Below, piece by piece: positions 12,090 to 23,420 of a DNA stretch of 64,000 nucleotides. The translations under genes and the position numbers were made by a program. Where the stretch lies: NCBI RefSeq assembly GCF_964340395.1, contig NC_135560.1, forward strand, positions 18,758,598 through 18,822,597. Direction: 5' to 3'. The notes under the pieces are model-generated. The model ran no database searches. It was given only the letters and a program-made list of their open reading frames with translations, and was not told the DNA's origin. Source of the stretch: Glandiceps talaboti (Eukaryota > Hemichordata > Enteropneusta > Spengelidae). Numbering within the stretch: the stretch's first letter is position 1; every line of letters starts with the position of its first letter.

Positions 12090-12730
12090 CACTGGCATGA
12101 CCTCATGTGAAGTTCCAAATAGGCCACTTGCATGACATCATATGAAGTCCCCCAAATAGGCCACTTGCATGACCTCATGTGAAGTCCCCCAAATAGGCCA
12201 CTTGCATGACCTCATATGAAGTCCCAAATAGGCCACTTGCATGACCTCATATGAAGTCCCAAATAGGCCACTTGCATGACCTCATGTGAAGACCCAAATA
12301 GGCCACTTGCATGACCTCATATGAAGTCCCAAATAGGCCACTTGCATGACCTCATGTGAAGTCCCAAATAGGCCACTGCAGCATGACCTCATATGAAGTC
12401 CCAAATGGGCCACTTGCATGACCTCATGTGAAGTCCCAAATAGGCCACTGCGGCATGACCTCATATGAAGTCCCAAATAGGCCACTTGCATGACCTCATG
12501 TGAAGTCCCAAATAGGCCACTGCGGCATGACCTCATATGAAGTCCCAAATAGGCCACTTGCATGACCTCATGTGAAGTCCCAAATAGGCCACTGCGGCAT
12601 GACCTCATATGAAGTCCCAAATAGGCCACTTGCATGACCTCTTTTGTGACATGTGTAGTCCCAAACAGGCCACTTGTATGACTTCTCATTTGATCCCCCA
12701 AATAGACCATTTGCATGATCCTCTTGTGTG
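12090..12730. repeat. 34-bp minisatellite with dimeric higher-order structure, about 18 copies
   Basis: The unit reads roughly AATAGGCCACTTGCATGACC followed by TCATGTGAAGTCCC. In the right half two variants alternate, CTTGCATGACCTCATGTG and CTGCGGCATGACCTCATATG, so the array there repeats as a dimer of about 70 bp. The edges, especially the last three units, are degenerate. Each unit contains ATGACCTCAT. Confidence 0.95.
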
Positions 12731-13625
12731 AACCCAGCATTTTGTTTTTGTTTGTGTTAGTGTAGTCTGAATGAGAATTTACAGAATCCCTAAACCTTAG
12801 CTTATACCAGATAATGAAAATGTAGCTTTGTATTCTTGTTTAATATTGTACTCAGAACAGTGAAGTCAGACAGAATGGTGGACACATAGCAATGAAATTT
12901 GGTTTATAGTGTACTGTCTGCATGGCATTCTCACAAGCATGTTAGAATTAGCAATGCCATGCCATAAAAAGGCTAGTGGTTGGTGATGCTGCTGTCAACA
13001 GAGAAAACTGGTTTGACCACTTTGTAGTGTTTATGGTCGGTCAGTGAAAGTTTGCTGAATAATCCAAGTCTTGTCGTAGAGGTAATCACGAAATAGGTCA
13101 GTCTAGTTGACTGAGGTATCATGTCCAGTTTGACCAGTTTGTGGTGTTTATGACCAGTCAGTGAAAGTTTGCAAAATGATCCAGATCAAAGGTCAAGTTC
13201 ATTGCGAGTAGAAATGATCCTAAATAGCAACATATCAATTTAATCAAACGTCAATGATTTAAGAACTATACTTTGTTTTGTGTCTTCCCTTTGTCTTATT
13301 GTAAAGAGAGCTCACTAAGTTCTGTGTGTAGCATTTGTGAGAATATTGTGAAGAATTAATTACCATTATGATCAACGACGTTAATTTTCAGTCAGAAATG
13401 GAAATTTTACATTTTTCTATGAGAAAGGAAGACATGTGAAAATACTGCAATTCTTGATGAACAATGTAGAAAGTTTGTAATAAATCATGTTAAATTATAT
13501 ATGACCAAAAGTCTGTTGTGTCTCCATTATATTATTTTTCATATCTCACTTTTCATTCTCAAATTAACTTTGAAATGAATGTAGTAGTCCATTCAAGGTG
13601 TGCTATGCTGGTACCTGTATCAAAG

Positions 13626-13728
13626 TAGTCTGTCTACCCACTGGACCTGTGACTCCACAATACTCCTTCACTAACCTAGTGAATGAATGAATGCAGCGGG
13701 GTCACAGATCCACTGAGTAGACAGACTA
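13626..13728. repeat. Imperfect inverted repeat, 31-bp arms
   Basis: Arms 13626-13656 and 13698-13728 match at about 27 of 31 positions and begin and end with TAGTCTGTCTAC / GTAGACAGACTA. A 41-bp spacer contains a further small TTCACTAACCTAGTGAA hairpin. This could be a small MITE remnant. Confidence 0.75.
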
Positions 13729-14544
13729 ACCTGCAAGTAACTTAAGTGTGAACAATCCCATTTCTAACAAGTTATGAATGCTACACCAACTTCAATGGAG
13801 ATGGGTTTGGAGGGTGGTGACATGATATGAGAACACAAAGTGAACATATAACTAATGAAGCCAGTTACAATCTACATTTTGTAGTAATTGTGTTATTTCA
13901 ACTATCTATGAAGCAATTTTAGTTTTTAGAATGAAATGGTTTTGAAAGAAGACTACAGCAGTATCTGATATGCACAGGTTCTTTTTGGCCTGATAATTAA
14001 TATGCACTGATTGGGACAGGGAGTAATATCAAGTCTTACATGGTAAAATGTGATGTTTGTTTGCAAGTAGATATACTGTACATATATTTATACTCTACTC
14101 TGATTAGGACAGTTGTAAAGAAATTTACATACGTACAACATACACAGATACCAATTGGTTTTAATATTAAGAAACTGACAATTATTGACGAACTGCAATT
14201 TTTTTGAATTTTTTAATTGTATAAAAAGGACTCCTTATTTTAAAATACATAAAATACAGCTGCAAAAATATACGCACAATTATTCAACAATTTTCTATAT
14301 TTGAGAATAGACAACGAAACACCTTTTCAATAGTCTGAAAATCACACTAAACTTTATGGAATCTCTTGATTCAGAGCATTAAACATCAAGATAAGATGTT
14401 CAGAAACTGCATCTACAGAATCTGTTGATTTTTGCACATAATATGTAGCAAGTATAACATGGCAGTGTGGCAGTATTTCAATCTAGATTTATATAATTTT
14501 TAAAAATACATATTGCATAACTTTGTTATCTTCTACATAAAATT

Positions 14545-17500
14545 TCACTTGACACTGTAAATTTCTCTAAGTGCCATGATTAATTTGACCACTGGTGTAC
14601 AAATAGCTGTGATCACTGGTAAACTGTAGTACTGTAAATAATACATGACATCCCGTACTTGAAGTATACCCATGATACTTAGAGTTCCTAGTGTGGTGGG
14701 TGGAAGACATCGTGTACGCCAGTATAACAACACATTGTTGAAATGACTCAGATCTAACTGTAAATAAACCAAATCTCCCTGTAAACAAAAAAAACACACA
14801 AAAAAACATGTTTGTGAATTGTTTTTTCGATAACTATGAAAAAAATTTAAATTGTGTAAACCTTAATTGTTGTTGTCCCGTACATGTCAAACATCAATAA
14901 TAACATACACACAGTTTAGTAAGAGCATGTATTAATGTAAAATGGCAATTTGGGCGTATTGCTGGGTTGATAGCACAAAGCTGTGTTCTATATTCTGCAT
15001 AGAACATTGCTTACAGCTGTAAAGATCACAGTTAACATCTTGGAATATGTGAAAACTTACCAGAGAGCCACTCAATCTGTGAACATTATTCTCTATAGCA
15101 AATTCTACACTCTGGGCTTGAGATAAAAGAGAAATCATCAAACAGCTCCAGCAAGCCATCACCACTAATAAAGAGACCCTACAAGTATATAACATAATAC
15201 CATTCACAATAAGTGAGAAAGGGCAACAAATGTAAGGTACGGGCCAAGGAAGTGTTCATTATGAGTGGATTTGGATTTGTGGAGAGATTACTACAAGACA
15301 AAGACCAGTTATTTCAATGGTGGTAGTAATGTTACATGCTCGAAAACAACAAAGAAGTCAAAGAGTCTGAAGAACTTACCATGTTTTGATGCGTCTTGGT
15401 GTTAATTTACTCTTAGAGAACATATTATCAGCCAAGTAGTAGAGTAGGGTAATAATACCACCAATGTATAGAAAGACACTACAGTAATACATGTATGTCA
15501 TTGGTGTCTTGGACCAACTACCATCAAAGTCATTGTGAATATCATCCTGGAATGAAGTAATAAACAGTTACACACATGTCTGTGTAATAGCTAATGGAGC
15601 AATATTGCTATTCTGTCTACTGTACATAAATTAGGTAATACTGAAGAACACTAAACCTTAATTGTGATACATTTATTCTGTAACCCTGTTGGTTTTTCAT
15701 CCCAAACAAATTGAGGAGACAAGTAATATTAGGGTTAGGTATGTTAGAGTACCCACCATGGCAAGACATGGTAACGAACACAGGGCCCATTATCTACATT
15801 GTATACCCTAGTCTGTTTTGGAACTCGAACAAATGAAGGAGACAAGCAGTATTATACTATAGTTAGGGATGTTTGACTACAAGCTGTTTTGATTAGAATG
15901 ATTGTTAGATGCTTTATTCAATGCAGAACTGATATCAAATGGGAAGTCAGGCCAAACATCCTTACTGTGTGTCATAGTCTTGATGCAGGTTTACCCGACT
16001 AAATAACAAAATACAATGTTCATACCATAAGATTGGTGAAGTGTGCATGCCATTTTAACACAGAGTTGTTGAAAGCTTCTTGATTAGGAGTTTCAAGATA
16101 ATGATCATCCCAAAATCTGGTCAGTCTTACAACATACATCTGTAGTTTTTCTTTTAACTCCCCTGAGGCCAAATGAAAATTAAACAAGTATTAGTCATTG
16201 AGTGGCGTTTCTAATATTGATAAAATATTTGAAATCAGATATTTAGTGGAAGCACTGAAGATATATTAAATATTCAAACAGTCCCTAAAATGACGTCTGA
16301 GTGATTCGGACAAAAGCTACACAGTCACTCCAAAAAGTAGATTCCAATAAAGTAACTTCAGTATTACTACTACATAAAATGGGGCCAAATATCAGTTTCT
16401 ATTCTACTATGTTACATCAACACAGCCGAGAAGCACTCGGAGCCTTCCATGCCATAACATCATTACACTGATGACAGACATCTGAGAGATTCAGACGAAA
16501 GCTACGTAGTCGCTTCAAAAACTAGATTCTAATAAAGTAACTTCACTATTATTAGTCCCTAAAGTATTACATGTAATTAAAACATATGTTTCAAGTCAGG
16601 ACTCATTGTCAATGTTTACATGACTGTATCAGCATTTGAAATTGCCAAACCTAGAACCACACAATCAATGATTCTAAACTCAATGTTATCAGTCATTATT
16701 GATATTTTTAAATGACAATGTTCTGCTTCTTTCATATTCTTTTGAAACATTGATGTACTTCTAAAACAAGTCTTCATATTTTTTTGTTACCGGGGTATAT
16801 ATTTATTGGAGTAGGAAGCAATAGTTACCATAACTTGAACTCACTTTATTTCACTCTTTTAACAGAAAAAAACTAAATTGCTAGATTCATTTTTTTTTCA
16901 AGTTAGACTCACCATGTAGGAGTTGAAATAATCCACACACAGACATAACAAGACCAAGACAGACACCAGCTAATAAGTAAACCTCCAACTTTCTGAGTCG
17001 CATGTTCTCCATTTCAGGCCATAGACATACTCCACCTCCAACATTCAAATTTTCCACTTTCGATTTAGCTTCATGATGTTTACGTTCTAATATCCGCTGT
17101 TTCTGCTTAGCTCTACCTATTCCAATATTGAAGAAACCAAATCCAGCTATTAATCAATCTTCCAAATAGGGAACTTGCAATCCAGACTGAGCATGCTCTG
17201 ATACAAAGGACTATGGGATTATCTGTGGTTATCGTAATACCCAATCTGGAGCTACTGATAAAATTAACCTCCCACAATTGTCAGGGTAAATATGAATTGA
17301 TTATTTGTGGTTACAAATAATGTATCAACACTGTTTACAATACTAATATATTAGTATTTATTATCGCATTTCCCATGATGCAACATTCAACATGGCGGGT
17401 TTGCAAGATCCCTATTGGGAGTCAGTTTTTGTTCTCGTATGGTAAATATTAATACTAAGGATCAAAAAGAAATGCAACTGATAGCATCTGAAAAATAAGA

Positions 17501-17911
17501 ATGTCATCACATTTGTTAAATTGAGTCACTCTTTGACATTTGTTATGTGCTATGATGTAGTTCCTAATTATTTGATTCATTGAAAATAAAGGTCTCACCT
17601 GGTGTCATCCTCAGCTTAGCTAGACTGGGACTAATTTTTTTGACATTTTCTTCTTCCTCATCATCACCTACATCGATTCGTTTCCTGATATTTTCAAGTG
17701 CAGGTTTCAATTCAGCATTTACATCATTGAATACACATCTAGGTGTCAGCACTGGTCTCCTTGCTGGTGTTTTGTTAACAGCTGATTTCCTCTTTATACT
17801 CCTAGACTCAATTATGCTGTTTTCATTGCCATTACTGAAGCGTGTTTGACGAAGTGTTCGTGCTGGAGTTTGGCAATTCACCAGTGGAGTTGCTTGGAAG
17901 ACCTGTGCCAT
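14545..17911 (-). CDS. Unrecognised multi-pass membrane protein, 390 residues
   Basis: Six exons join in frame: 17599-17911, 16913-17116, 16026-16162, 15380-15546, 15061-15178 and 14545-14778, ending in TGA. Residues 1-115 are polar, contain several TP dipeptides (ATPLV, KTPARRPVLTPR) and basic patches, and look disordered. A basic helical stretch follows (KQKQRILERKHHEAKSK). About four hydrophobic segments come next: VYLLAGVCLGLVMSVCGLF, YYCSVFLYIGGIITLLYYL, VSLLVVMACWSCLMISLL and a C-terminal VMYYLQYYSLPVITAIC region. No enzymatic motif is visible. The TP-rich, basic N-terminus would suit a cell-cycle-phosphorylated nuclear-envelope or ER protein, but that is a guess. The start ATG is followed by an open, protein-like exon. 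It lies head-to-head with CENPH, about 1.8 kb from that start codon. Exon structure is well supported; function is unknown to me. Confidence 0.82.
16293..16557. repeat. Diverged direct repeat of about 80 bp
   Basis: In the third-exon-side intron of the membrane-protein gene, 16293-16372 and 16480-16557 share the order GAGTGATTCGGAC, AAAGCTAC, AGTCACTCC or AGTCGCTTC, and AATAAAGTAACTTCA, separated by about 107 bp. Confidence 0.75.
17162..17423. mobile_element. Possible MITE with 22-bp terminal inverted repeats
   Basis: CCAAATAGGGAACTTGCAAT at 17162 matches the reverse complement of the sequence ending near 17420 (CCCAATAGGGATCTTGCAAA) with about three mismatches over 22 bp. It lies in intron 1 of the membrane-protein gene and includes an inner palindrome ATACTAATATATTAGTAT. 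I could not identify a target-site duplication. Confidence 0.45.
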
Positions 17912-18421
17912 GGCTGTCTTTCACAAGAACTGCTGTCAATTTCTATCACAAAATTGGTACAAGTACATATTGTGAGACTGAGAGGTACAAGTCACACTTT
18001 ACTTACATTATAGATATTATTATCTCTTACACAAAAATGGCTAGAATTGTTGAATTATTTCACACCTCCAAAGGCTTTTTTCAAGAACTTTGAATTGAAT
18101 TGACAGGACCCCTAAAAATTCTATGGAATATAAGAATGCACAGAAAAGCAAACACATGTGAATTAGTATTACAACATAATATAAATATAATATGTGCCCT
18201 GGATTGACTTACACTTACAGAAATAAAAGGAAATATATATATAATTAATATAGTAATACATTTTTAAAAATTTCGTCTGATAGCTAACTGCAGTAACTGT
18301 AGGTTTCGCTCCGTCGCTCACGCTAGTAGAACCTTTTTTTTTTGCAAACGCCGTAAGGAAATAAAAAGTAAAACGAAAAATATTTAGTGTCTAGTGACAC
18401 AATGTACAGTGCAGTGCAGTA

Positions 18422-18604
18422 TAGCTGCAATAATTATAGCGTCTTGTTGCGGTTTTGTGGGTTTTTTCGCCTGTTTTGGTGACTTTTTAAGTTTTTGTGT
18501 TTAACCCGCACCTAAAGCGGGTTAAACACAAAAACTTAAAAAGTCACCAAAACAGACGAAAAACCCCACAAAACCGCAACAAGACGCTACAATTATTGCA
18601 GCTA
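18422..18604. mobile_element. 183-bp foldback transposon with 9-bp target duplication
   Basis: Two 88-bp arms (18422-18509 and 18517-18604) are near-perfect reverse complements around a 7-base spacer ACCTAAA. The ends read TAGCTGCAATAATT. The flanks are direct repeats AGTGCAGTA at 18413-18421 and 18605-18613. This is a complete non-autonomous foldback element with no coding capacity. A 9-bp duplication is typical of Mutator-like transposons, but the family is inferred only from that. Confidence 0.88.
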
Positions 18605-19005
18605 AGTGCAGTACTGCATCCATCTCACTGTCAGCAGGACTAACGTCAGAGATATTGACGTTCATACTTACAAAACGTGCTTATGTTACAAGAATGAGTG
18701 TGTGTAACTGTTCATGCTTCTTTATCCTCCGACACAGCTCGATTTTTCGATTTTGGCAGTGACCTACTTCGAGCTTCTCGGGACCTCGACTTCTTGACCA
18801 CTTCAAATTTGCCGCAAAACGGTGAGCAACCCTCTCGCGGCGAGAACACGCGAGAGGTTACAAGAAGTAAGGCTGTTCAGTCCGGTTGCCGGGCGTAAGT
18901 ATCTTTTTTGCAATCGAAAACGCTGTTGTGTCACCCAAAAGAGCAAAACGTTGATATCTCCGACGTCTATGATTAAAGACGTTATTTTTGCTACAAAAAC
19001 TCGAA

Positions 19006-19167
19006 ATGAACTTCCAAACGAGATTTGGTGCACCCTGGGATATTGATCGCGCGGAATATTCAAAATGGCGGAACGCAGTTAATAAAAGCACTTACGAAAA
19101 CACAGCTTTGGAAATACTTTGCAGATGCATTTTTAAAGAATCAACCGTAGATTATAGAACAACGGAT
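19006..19167 (+). other. Possible upstream small ORF or first exon of CENPH transcript
   Basis: An ATG at 19006 opens a protein-like frame (MNFQTRFGAPWDIDRAEYSK and onwards) up to GAT|GTAAGG. If spliced to the exon starting at 19656 it would add about 24 codons (DEDILHKMKNES...) and stop inside the CENPH first coding exon in another frame, giving a peptide of about 78 residues. It may be a genuine small protein, a regulatory uORF, or simply 5' UTR. I do not recognise it. Confidence 0.3.
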
Positions 19168-19678
19168 GTAAGGTTAGTAGTACTGGTCAGCTGTCATCCA
19201 GATGCATAAACGACTAGTACGTACCAGGTAGTGTACCCTTTGTAGTATACTGACTAGTGACTAAACTATTTGTATGTAATGTAAATACGATTTGTTTTGA
19301 TCATATTTTATTATTGACGTATGGATATAGCCATGTTTTGATGTAGTTAGTTGTAGCATGGTGGTTACTAGTGGTTGTAGTGGGTACCAGTGATAAGACT
19401 ATTGATAAATATTAACACTGAACACCATAAATTGTTTGTTTACACACACATTGACGTACAGTATGAGTGTCATATAATTTTTTTTATAAACGAATTGTTT
19501 TGATCATTTGATGTGGGTGTGTGGTAACATTGATAAATTGATTACCAAGTAATACAATGATAAAATGCAACTTATGTTTTGAATTAATTTATCATATTTT
19601 GTTGAACATTCCTTTATATTAGTTGCTATATATTCTTGTGATTTTGAAGACAGGAAGATATTTTGCATAAGATGAAAA

Positions 19679-21133
19679 ATGAGTCAGCAATTACCAAGAA
19701 AAGTACTCCAGGAAGTCGATACTCAGCTTGAAAAGAATCCAGATACTGATTTGTCTGTGAATGTTCAGAGTAATACAGCATCAAACACAAATAGTCATGA
19801 AGATGTAATACTGGATTTGAAAAGGTAAGACCACCCAGACAAAACAAGTGTACTAATGTACATGATATAACCATGGAAGTATAACCCACAGGATGTGGGT
19901 TATACTTCCATGACAACAGTTCAATCGGCCTTATTTCTGCTTTTAGGACACTTGATTACTGCTAAAAGTCCAGTCAGACTTATTTCTACCTTATTAGTAC
20001 ACTTGTATTGGTTATTACTATCAACTTACACCTGACTTTGGGTTATAAAATAGCACCTCAACAATTTATTCAGCTTGGAAATCTTACAAAAAAACCTACT
20101 GCACTTGACATATGTTTGACCATTTTGCAGATTTCCTACAAGGATTTATAGATAGATAGACAGACAGACAGACACAGATAGATAGATAGATAGATAGATA
20201 GATATTATTTTATTATAGTGACACAGTTTCACATACAGTTTCACATAAGTACAGAAGACTTTGTGATGACATGTTTACCCCAGACAATGTTGTTGTCTTG
20301 ACATACAAAGATTATTATTTGATTACCCAGAATCATGTAAAAGTTTATAGCAATAAGCAGTACAAGTGAACAGAACAGCAGAAATATATCTAAGAGGTCT
20401 TTTTCTTCAAGATCGATGAAAAGTAACAAAAATGGGGAGTTTGGTTAAACTTGATGGAATTTATGTACCTACATGAGTATACAATTACTTGGGTTCCCTT
20501 GGAAGCCCTTATGAAATAACTGCAGATCTCTCTATGTGAGAATGGATTGTATGTTAAAATGGTTGTGAATGAAATCATGATATTGAGACTAATGCAATTA
20601 TTGTAGTTAATGAGAAAATGTGGACTGATATGAATTCCTCAGAAAAATCAGTTGATTGGATTCATGTGCCGTCACACCTTGTTATGATCAATAATAGTAA
20701 AGGTAACCCTCAGAGTAAACCTTTTTAACTTGTTATACCAAAAGAGTTACATAGATATGACCTATAATATAGTCTTGTTTAGATTAGAATTCTGCTGGAC
20801 TTACATCCATGAAAGTTCCAGTGTCTAAAAAAGATAATTCAATCATAGGCTATTTATTTTATTCATGTTTTAACACGCAGGAAAAAGGATTGGCTAGAAA
20901 ATCAGAAATTAGATCATTTGGCTGCCCTCAGTGCAACTGAAACACTAGAATGGTCAAAAGATCAAGACACATTAAATGACAGGTAAGTAAAAGTGTTATT
21001 AATATTCTGCCTAGTAAAGTAAATTATCATAACACATTTTGTGATTATACAAACTGGAGATACTAGTGGTACAAGCACACACACAAATATGTCTAAATTT
21101 AGTACAGTTTAGATCAAGTAATCATTTTGTAAA

Positions 21134-21180
<47 letters not shown>

Positions 21181-21651
21181 ACATACACATTACAAACACA
21201 ACTTACACACTCCCAATATGACACACTCATCCTCACACACACACACACATATATACATGTATATCTTGTATTATTACATATAATGACTGGATCAAGTCAT
21301 CTTGAAAACACATGTGCACACACAGTCACACTCTATATTTATTATTTACATTTAAACCATAGATATTGTTTGCATTGAAAACATTGCATATAATAATTTG
21401 AATTGATTTCCTTGATTTCAGGATATCCAGTCTGGAAAGTCAATTATTAGATCATTCTATTAGTCATGCAATTAATGAAAGAGAAATAAACTGGTAAGAA
21501 CAAACACTGATGAAGGGTATATTTTATGTCTGACCGTGGTTTTTTAAATCCTGCCATATCGTGTTTTGTATGGATAGATGGATGGATGGATACATACATA
21601 CATACATACATACATACATACATACATACATACATACATACATACATACAT

Positions 21652-21690
<39 letters not shown>

Positions 21691-23420
21691 CATACATACA
21701 TACATACATACATACATACATACATACATACATACATACATACATACATACATACATACATACATACATACATACATAGAACAATAGTCAAACAACTATA
21801 CATAAGCCTTGCCACATTAGTTCTCTACCAGTCAGAAAGTTATCACAATCACATACTTTGTATTACACTTCAACAGTACCCTATATGGATCTATGCTACA
21901 AAATCTATTACAAAAAGACAGCCAGAGAATGGAGGATGGAGTCATCAGTGAGAAGGAGAAACAGCAGTTAGCAGAGATGTGTAAAAGGAAAGCAGAATTA
22001 GAAAGCCAAATCTTGCAAGAAAATCAAGAGACCATTGAAATCCACAATAAACTAGAAGAAATCAAGAAACAGTGTTTAGGTAAGGTTTTCAGTTCTTTCA
22101 CCTTACCTTATCATGGTTATTGTGAACTGTGTACATTGAATTTGTAGTTGTGCTATGGTTTCCTACTTGTATTCATAAAGTTGCTACTTTGATAATTATC
22201 ATTTTATATATCATATTCAAATGATTTGAAAGAAAGTTGTAGACTGATATTAATACTATCTATTACATGTTCCAATATACACACACTACATTGCTATTGA
22301 GATAGGAACATTACAAATAGGTACATGCAAATGAAGCTTACTTTGCCCCTAGGCAATAGACATGAAAAAGTAATATATTGTCAAATATGCACTTTTTGCA
22401 AAATACTTGTAACTGGACGAAAATCACTATTTTGAATTTAATATAAGATATGTTAATACAAAAATGTGTGTCTCTGTATCTGTGTGTGTTTATTGATATA
22501 TTGTGATATGAAAGAGAATGTCAGTAATAGCTCTGAAATTATTTTACAAATACATCATCTGTCTTGTCAAAAATATACCAATAATGGCAGATACACATTA
22601 ACCTGAAGTGTTACTTCACATCAGAGTCTCTGATAGAGGGACTGTGGTCATATGTTGTCTTATGTCTTTCTGTAATTCCTCGTTTGTCATTTCCAGAGAT
22701 GAAAAAGTCTAACAGAGATTTGATGTTAAACATGCAAGAAGAACAAAAAGCTAAGAGTAAATTCCAAGAAGGAACAACAGAGTGTGAGGAATATCAGAGG
22801 TAGGTAGGATATATATATGTGACAATATTTATCCAAAACATTGATAGGAATTGATGATGGAATGGCTGTAGAATATTGCCTTCAAAAGTGTTGTGTTTTC
22901 TATCCTTCTGAAATAAAACAAATAGTGGAAGCATCTTGTGAGATCGAAAATGAATGTTCATGGACTCAAGGTTAATAGTTAAACAGTTCATAGTTAGTGT
23001 CACTCCAACTCACTTCACATGTCTCAAGTGAGCTACATGATGAAAGCCCATTATAACACCCCTGAATATGCTGACAAGATGTTGATGAAAATGTGGGATT
23101 CATAAATTCAAAAAAGATGTTGATGAAAATGTGGGATTCATAAATTCAAAAAAATGGTTGACTATGTTAGTATAAATTTTCTTTTGCATACTTCTTATCT
23201 GTGTCTTCAAAAATATTGAAAACACTAAACAGAAAAATAATGTTTTGTAAATGATTCCTTTGACAGTATAAAGGAGGATTTTGAAGATGAAACCAAGAAG
23301 GCTACTTTACTGAGAGGCGTACTAAATGGTCTGATAGTGGGTAGTGGCATTAATTGGGCTGATGAACCTGAACTTGTAGAGACAGTGATTGACCTTGGAC
23401 AGCCATTGGATACATTGTAA
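19679..23420 (+). CDS. CENPH: Centromere protein H (CCAN kinetochore subunit)
   Basis: CENP-H is a coiled-coil subunit of the constitutive centromere-associated network, working with CENP-I/K/M at inner kinetochores. Six exons join in frame: 19679-19824, 20881-20982, 21422-21493, 21877-22079, 22697-22799 and 23267-23420, giving 259 residues (human 247). Most of the protein is charged coiled coil (KEKQQLAEMCKRKAELESQI; NQETIEIHNKLEEIKKQC). The C-terminal segment LLRGVLNGLIVGSGINWADE followed by PELVETVIDLG matches the CENP-H signature (human: LILGSKVNWAEDPALKEIVLQL, as I know it). An in-frame TGA at 19673 just upstream fixes the start at 19679. Candidate poly(A) signals AATAAA are at 23774 and 23876. 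Identification rests mainly on the C-terminal motif, overall length and coiled-coil architecture. A long CATA microsatellite sits directly before exon 4. Confidence 0.85.
19872..19912. repeat. Perfect 19-bp inverted repeat with 3-base loop
   Basis: CATGGAAGTATAACCCACA is followed by GGA and its exact reverse complement, in CENPH intron 1. It would form a tight hairpin, too short for a typical animal pre-microRNA. Confidence 0.95.
20148..20204. repeat. GATA/CAGA tetranucleotide microsatellite
   Basis: GATA units interrupted by a CAGA block, in CENPH intron 1. Confidence 0.95.
21136..21172. repeat. (CA)n microsatellite
   Basis: CA run in CENPH intron 2 with further CA-rich sequence to about 21250. 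Confidence 0.95.
21572..21778. repeat. (CATA)n compound microsatellite
   Basis: GGAT units lead into a long CATA array interrupted once by a CA block near 21667-21692. It ends about 100 bp before CENPH exon 4. Confidence 0.97.
23062..23153. repeat. Tandem duplication of about 41 bp
   Basis: AGATGTTGATGAAAATGTGG and the following ATTCATAAATTCAAAAAA occur twice head to tail in CENPH intron 5, essentially identical and therefore recent. Confidence 0.9.

Larger units (their letters stand above)
11855..14544. other. 3' flank between STOML2 and the convergent membrane-protein gene
   Basis: No coding exon is seen. It contains the 34-bp minisatellite (12090-12730), a direct repeat of about 60 bp (about 13010-13070 and 13126-13190, both with GTGAAAGTTTGC), an AATAAA at 13479-13484 that may end the STOML2 transcript, and an imperfect inverted repeat at 13626-13728. 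Confidence 0.6.
17912..19678. promoter_or_regulatory. Shared upstream region of the membrane-protein gene and CENPH
   Basis: The two genes diverge from here. CpG dinucleotides are more frequent at about 18640-19080 than in neighbouring DNA, which suggests the CENPH transcription start is there with a noncoding or uORF-bearing first exon. A donor-like GAT|GTAAGG at 19168 and an acceptor-like GAAGACAG at 19648-19655 would remove 19168-19655. No TATA box is evident. The foldback element at 18422-18604 separates this CpG-richer part from the start of the other gene. Confidence 0.5.

Noticed and set aside
12282-12740. 152-codon minus-strand ORF with VAYLGLHMRSCRSGLFGTS repeats
   Set aside because: It is the translation of the 34-bp minisatellite with no non-repeat protein sequence.
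21447-21951. YIHT / MYVC repeat ORFs over the CATA/GTAT arrays (also at 24603, 26029, 37301, 52614)
   Set aside because: Pure microsatellite translations in many frames.
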